From assembly GCA_905200565.1 (NCBI GenBank), contig CAJKKX010000094.1, forward strand, positions 1 to 7,837: 7,837 nucleotides of DNA, read 5' to 3'. The DNA is from an uncultured Lachnospiraceae bacterium (lineage in GTDB: Bacteria > Bacillota_A > Clostridia > Lachnospirales > Lachnospiraceae). Below the pieces are notes generated by a model. The model was not told the DNA's origin and ran no database searches. It saw nothing but the letters and a program-made list of their open reading frames with translations. A program made the translations under genes and the position numbers. This document shows positions 5,382 through 7,837 of the stretch, one piece after another; the stretch's first letter is position 1, and each line of letters begins with the position of its first letter.

Positions 5382-5383
5382 AA
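5370..5383. promoter_or_regulatory. Possible DtxR/IdeR-like operator on the feoB -10
   Basis: The palindromic half-sites TTAG (5370-5373) and CTAA (5380-5383) are separated by six bases and enclose most of the -10. The outer half-sites and the TTAGGCT start resemble the iron-repressor consensus of the DtxR/IdeR family (TTAGGTTAGNCTAACCTAA), but the centre does not. It is a candidate for iron-dependent repression of an iron importer. No Fur-type GATAAT repeats are seen. Confidence 0.3.
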
Positions 5384-5425
5384 CTTCTGTGAAAGAGACA
5401 CAAGAAAGGGCGGAGGAATGGGAAA

Positions 5426-7765
5426 ATGACTTTAAAGGATTTACCGATTGGCAAGACGGCCACGATTCTCACCACGGGGGGAGAGGGAGCGCTGCGTCAG
5501 CATTTTCTTGACATGGGGCTGATTCCGGGGGCGGACGTCACGATGGTGAAATATGCGCCTATGGGAGATCCCATACAGGTGCAGATACATAGTTATGAGC
5601 TGACCCTGCGGCTTGCCGATGCAGAGAAAATCGGGATTGAAGATATACGGGAAGAAGAAACAGAGAAGACGGCTTTGGAAAGAAGAGCGATTCCGCATCC
5701 GGGGCTTGGAGAGGGTGGAAAATATCACAATAAAGCGGAGGAAACCCCTTTGCCGGACAGTGAGATGCTGACTTTTGCGCTTGCGGGAAACCAGAATTGC
5801 GGAAAGACGACGCTGTTTAACCAGTTGACGGGTTCCAGCCAGCATGTGGGGAATTTTCCGGGTGTGACGGTAGACAGGAAGGACGGAACCATCAAAGGGC
5901 AGAAGAATACGTGTGTGACAGATCTTCCGGGTATCTATTCCATGTCCCCTTATTCCAGTGAGGAGATCGTAACCAGGAATTTTGTTTTAAACGAGCATCC
6001 GAGAGGAATTATAAACATTGTGGATGCGACGAACATTGAGAGAAACCTGTATCTCACGATGCAGCTTATGGAGCTGGATGTTCCGATGGTTCTGGCGTTG
6101 AATATGATGGATGAGGTGCGGGAAAACGGAGGCGCCATTCTGGTCAATGAAATGGAGGAGCTTCTGGGGATTCCGGTCGTTCCGATCTCGGCGGCAAAGA
6201 ATGAGGGCATTGACGAGCTGATCAATCACGCGCTGCATGTGGCAAAATATCAGGAGCGGCCGGGAAGAATGGACTTTTGCGATGCGGATGATCATGGAGG
6301 CGCGGTGCACAGGTGTCTGCATGGCATTATGCACATGATCGAGGATCATGCGAAGAAAACAGAAATCCCAGTCCGCTTTGCCGCAGGAAAACTGGCGGAG
6401 GGAGATCCTCTGATTCTGGAGCAGCTTGGCCTGGATGAGAATGAAAAGGAAGCTTTAGAGCACATCACGAAGCAGATGGAGACAGAGAGGGGACTTGACC
6501 GGGCGGCGGCTCTGGCAGATATGCGGTATACCTTTATCGAAAAAATCTGCCGGGAAACGGTCGTAAAGCCGAAGGAGAGCATTGAACATGCCCGGAGCAG
6601 AAAGATGGACAGGATTTTAACAGGAAAATATACGGCGATTCCCTGCTTTGTGGCAATTATGGCGGCAGTATTCTGGCTGACCTTCCAGGTCATCGGCGAG
6701 GGACTCTCGGCGCTTCTGGAAATGGGGATCGACTGGGGGACAGGGGCCGTGGAGGGAGCCATGACAGCCTGGAATGTGAATGAAGTGCTCCGTTCCCTGA
6801 TTATCGACGGTATTTTCAACGGCGTGGGAAGCGTGCTGAGTTTTCTTCCGATTATCGTGACGCTGTTCTTTTTCCTTTCCATGCTGGAGGACAGCGGTTA
6901 TATGGCAAGAGTCGCTTTCGTGATGGATAAATTGCTTCGAAAGATCGGGCTATCGGGAAGAAGCATCGTACCAATGCTGATCGGGTTCGGGTGTACTGTG
7001 CCGGGCGTGATGGCGAGCCGTACCCTGCCTTCTGAACGGGATCGGAAAATGACGATTCTTCTGACGCCTTTTATGAGCTGTTCTGCGAAACTTCCGATCT
7101 ATGCGTTTTTCACGGCGGCGTTTTTCCCTGCTTATGGGGCGCTTGTGATGGTTGGCCTGTATTTTGGCGGGATTCTTGTAGGAATCCTCATGGCGCTGCT
7201 GCTGCGTGGGACTGTGTTTAAAGGGGAAGCGGTTCCGTTTGTCATGGAGCTGCCGAATTACCGGCTGCCCGGAGCGAAAAACGTAGGGCAGCTTTTATGG
7301 GAGAAGGCAAAGGACTTTTTACAGAGGGCTTTTACCGTGATTTTTATAGCAACGATGGTGATTTGGTTCCTTCAGACCTTTGATTTGCGCCTGAATCTCG
7401 TGACAGACTCCCAGGACAGTATTCTTGCTGCTTTGGCGGGCGTGATTTCCCCGGTTTTTGCACCTCTGGGGTTTGGGGACTGGAGAATTTCTACAGCGCT
7501 GATTACCGGATTTATGGCGAAAGAAAGCGTGGTTTCTACCCTCTCTGTCCTTTATGGGACGACGGCGGCTCTGACACAGGCTCTGACGCCGGCGGCAGCG
7601 GGAAGTCTTTTGATTTTCTGTCTGCTCTATACGCCGTGCGTGGCGGCTGTTGCTTCTATTAAAAGGGAGCTTGGAAGCCGTCTGGCGGCGGGGGTCGTCG
7701 TTGGCCAGTGTGTGATCGCATGGGTGGCGGCGTTTGGCGGTTATCTGGTTTTTCGTATTTTTTAA
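5426..7765 (+). CDS. feoB: Ferrous iron transporter FeoB with N-terminal fused FeoA domain
   Basis: The 779-residue inner-membrane protein imports Fe(II) under control of its cytoplasmic G domain. Residues 1-75 form a FeoA (SH3-like) domain (LPIGKTATI ... FLDMGLIPGADVTM), normally a separate protein. A charged linker (76-113) follows, then the GTPase with G1 GNQNCGKTT (121-129), Thr148 as the G2 threonine, G3 DLPG (166-169), G4 NMMD (226-229) and G5 SAAK (255-258). The membrane part begins near 402 and contains the two Gate/Nucleoside-recognition repeats, including GFGCTVPG (Cys523), SCSAKLPIY (Cys552) and LYTPC (Cys738), the conserved cysteines of the pore region. Length is that of a FeoB (about 700) plus FeoA. 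Start ATG follows GGAGGA (5412-5417). Fused FeoAB proteins are known in Clostridia and Bacteroidetes, so the fusion is unusual but not new. No FeoC is present. The gene looks intact. Confidence 0.95.
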   Translation: MTLKDLPIGKTATILTTGGEGALRQHFLDMGLIPGADVTMVKYAPMGDPIQVQIHSYELTLRLADAEKIGIEDIREEETEKTALERRAIPHPGLGEGGKYHNKAEETPLPDSEMLTFALAGNQNCGKTTLFNQLTGSSQHVGNFPGVTVDRKDGTIKGQKNTCVTDLPGIYSMSPYSSEEIVTRNFVLNEHPRGIINIVDATNIERNLYLTMQLMELDVPMVLALNMMDEVRENGGAILVNEMEELLGIPVVPISAAKNEGIDELINHALHVAKYQERPGRMDFCDADDHGGAVHRCLHGIMHMIEDHAKKTEIPVRFAAGKLAEGDPLILEQLGLDENEKEALEHITKQMETERGLDRAAALADMRYTFIEKICRETVVKPKESIEHARSRKMDRILTGKYTAIPCFVAIMAAVFWLTFQVIGEGLSALLEMGIDWGTGAVEGAMTAWNVNEVLRSLIIDGIFNGVGSVLSFLPIIVTLFFFLSMLEDSGYMARVAFVMDKLLRKIGLSGRSIVPMLIGFGCTVPGVMASRTLPSERDRKMTILLTPFMSCSAKLPIYAFFTAAFFPAYGALVMVGLYFGGILVGILMALLLRGTVFKGEAVPFVMELPNYRLPGAKNVGQLLWEKAKDFLQRAFTVIFIATMVIWFLQTFDLRLNLVTDSQDSILAALAGVISPVFAPLGFGDWRISTALITGFMAKESVVSTLSVLYGTTAALTQALTPAAAGSLLIFCLLYTPCVAAVASIKRELGSRLAAGVVVGQCVIAWVAAFGGYLVFRIF

Positions 7766-7769
7766 CGAC

Positions 7770-7779
7770 TTAGCGCTAA
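7770..7779. repeat. 10-bp perfect palindrome after feoB
   Basis: TTAGCGCTAA sits five bases after the feoB stop and overlaps the first two bases of the right repeat copy. No T-run follows, so it is not a clear terminator. The left repeat copy has no equivalent. Confidence 0.4.
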
Positions 7780-7837
7780 ATTCTGGTTTGGCGGGGAGTT
7801 TGCGTTCCTTCCGTACGCAGGTCGGGTGGAAACGTAT
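7778..7837. repeat. Right copy of the dispersed repeat, inverted relative to the left copy
   Basis: The 60 bases are the inverted counterpart of 13-73 (about 92% identity) and reach the last base of the window, so the true end is unknown. GTTTGCGT (7798-7805) would pair with ACGCAAAC if the copy continues beyond the window as the left copy does (bases 1-12). It follows feoB by 12 bases, so it may also serve as that gene's 3' region. No intrinsic terminator is visible before it. Confidence 0.8.

Noticed and set aside
5370..5425. Fur box for the feoB promoter
   Set aside because: No GATAAT-type repeats were found in the gap; only the weaker DtxR-like symmetry is visible.
5418..5429. Short MGK leader frame (ATG at 5418) overlapping the feoB start
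   Set aside because: The GGAGGA lies directly against this ATG, too close for initiation, and spacing favours ATG 5426.
7763..7837. Intrinsic terminator after feoB
   Set aside because: The TTAGCGCTAA palindrome and the repeat are GC-rich in part but no T-run follows any stem within the window; a terminator may lie beyond the end.

Overview
The window is a compact, all plus-strand stretch of chromosome with five protein genes. It probably comes from a Clostridia genome of the Lachnospiraceae type. That assignment rests on Gram-positive style LexA boxes, strong purine-rich ribosome binding sites, moderate GC, and protein families typical of gut Clostridia: the radical SAM/DUF4130 DNA-repair pair, a His-less HPr-like protein, a nuclease-fused Rad3/DinG helicase and a FeoA-FeoB fusion. 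No taxonomic search could be run.

Layout. (1) 1-73: one arm of a roughly 60-bp repeat, present again in inverted orientation at the far right end (7778-7837). (2) 98-2250: a two-gene operon for a radical SAM DNA modification/repair protein and its DUF4130 partner. Its promoter has a LexA-like box between the -35 and -10 elements and two weaker boxes beside it, so SOS control is predicted. (3) 2251-2558: a 308-base gap with nested inverted repeats, a very good sigma-A promoter and a structured leader. (4) 2559-2856: a small HPr-like protein that keeps the regulatory-serine segment but lacks the catalytic histidine motif, followed by a strong intrinsic terminator. (5) 2835-5369: promoter elements overlapping that terminator, a near-perfect 54-nt hairpin at the predicted transcript 5' end, then a helicase with an N-terminal PD-(D/E)XK nuclease domain and an iron-sulfur-type DinG/XPD motor. 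(6) 5353-7765: a promoter embedded in the end of the helicase gene, a possible metal-repressor operator on its -10, and a FeoA-FeoB fused ferrous-iron transporter.

Three of the five genes (the SOS pair and the helicase-nuclease) point to DNA repair. The radical SAM protein and the helicase both need iron-sulfur clusters, and the last gene imports ferrous iron, but each unit has its own promoter, so a functional link is only suggestive. The most interesting points are the SOS promoter architecture of a repair pair of unknown chemistry, a sliding-clamp-binding-like QLNLF motif at the C-terminus of the radical SAM protein, the long hairpin before the helicase, and the palindromic repeat copies at both window ends. 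No CRISPR array, tRNA, rRNA, transposase or phage gene is visible.
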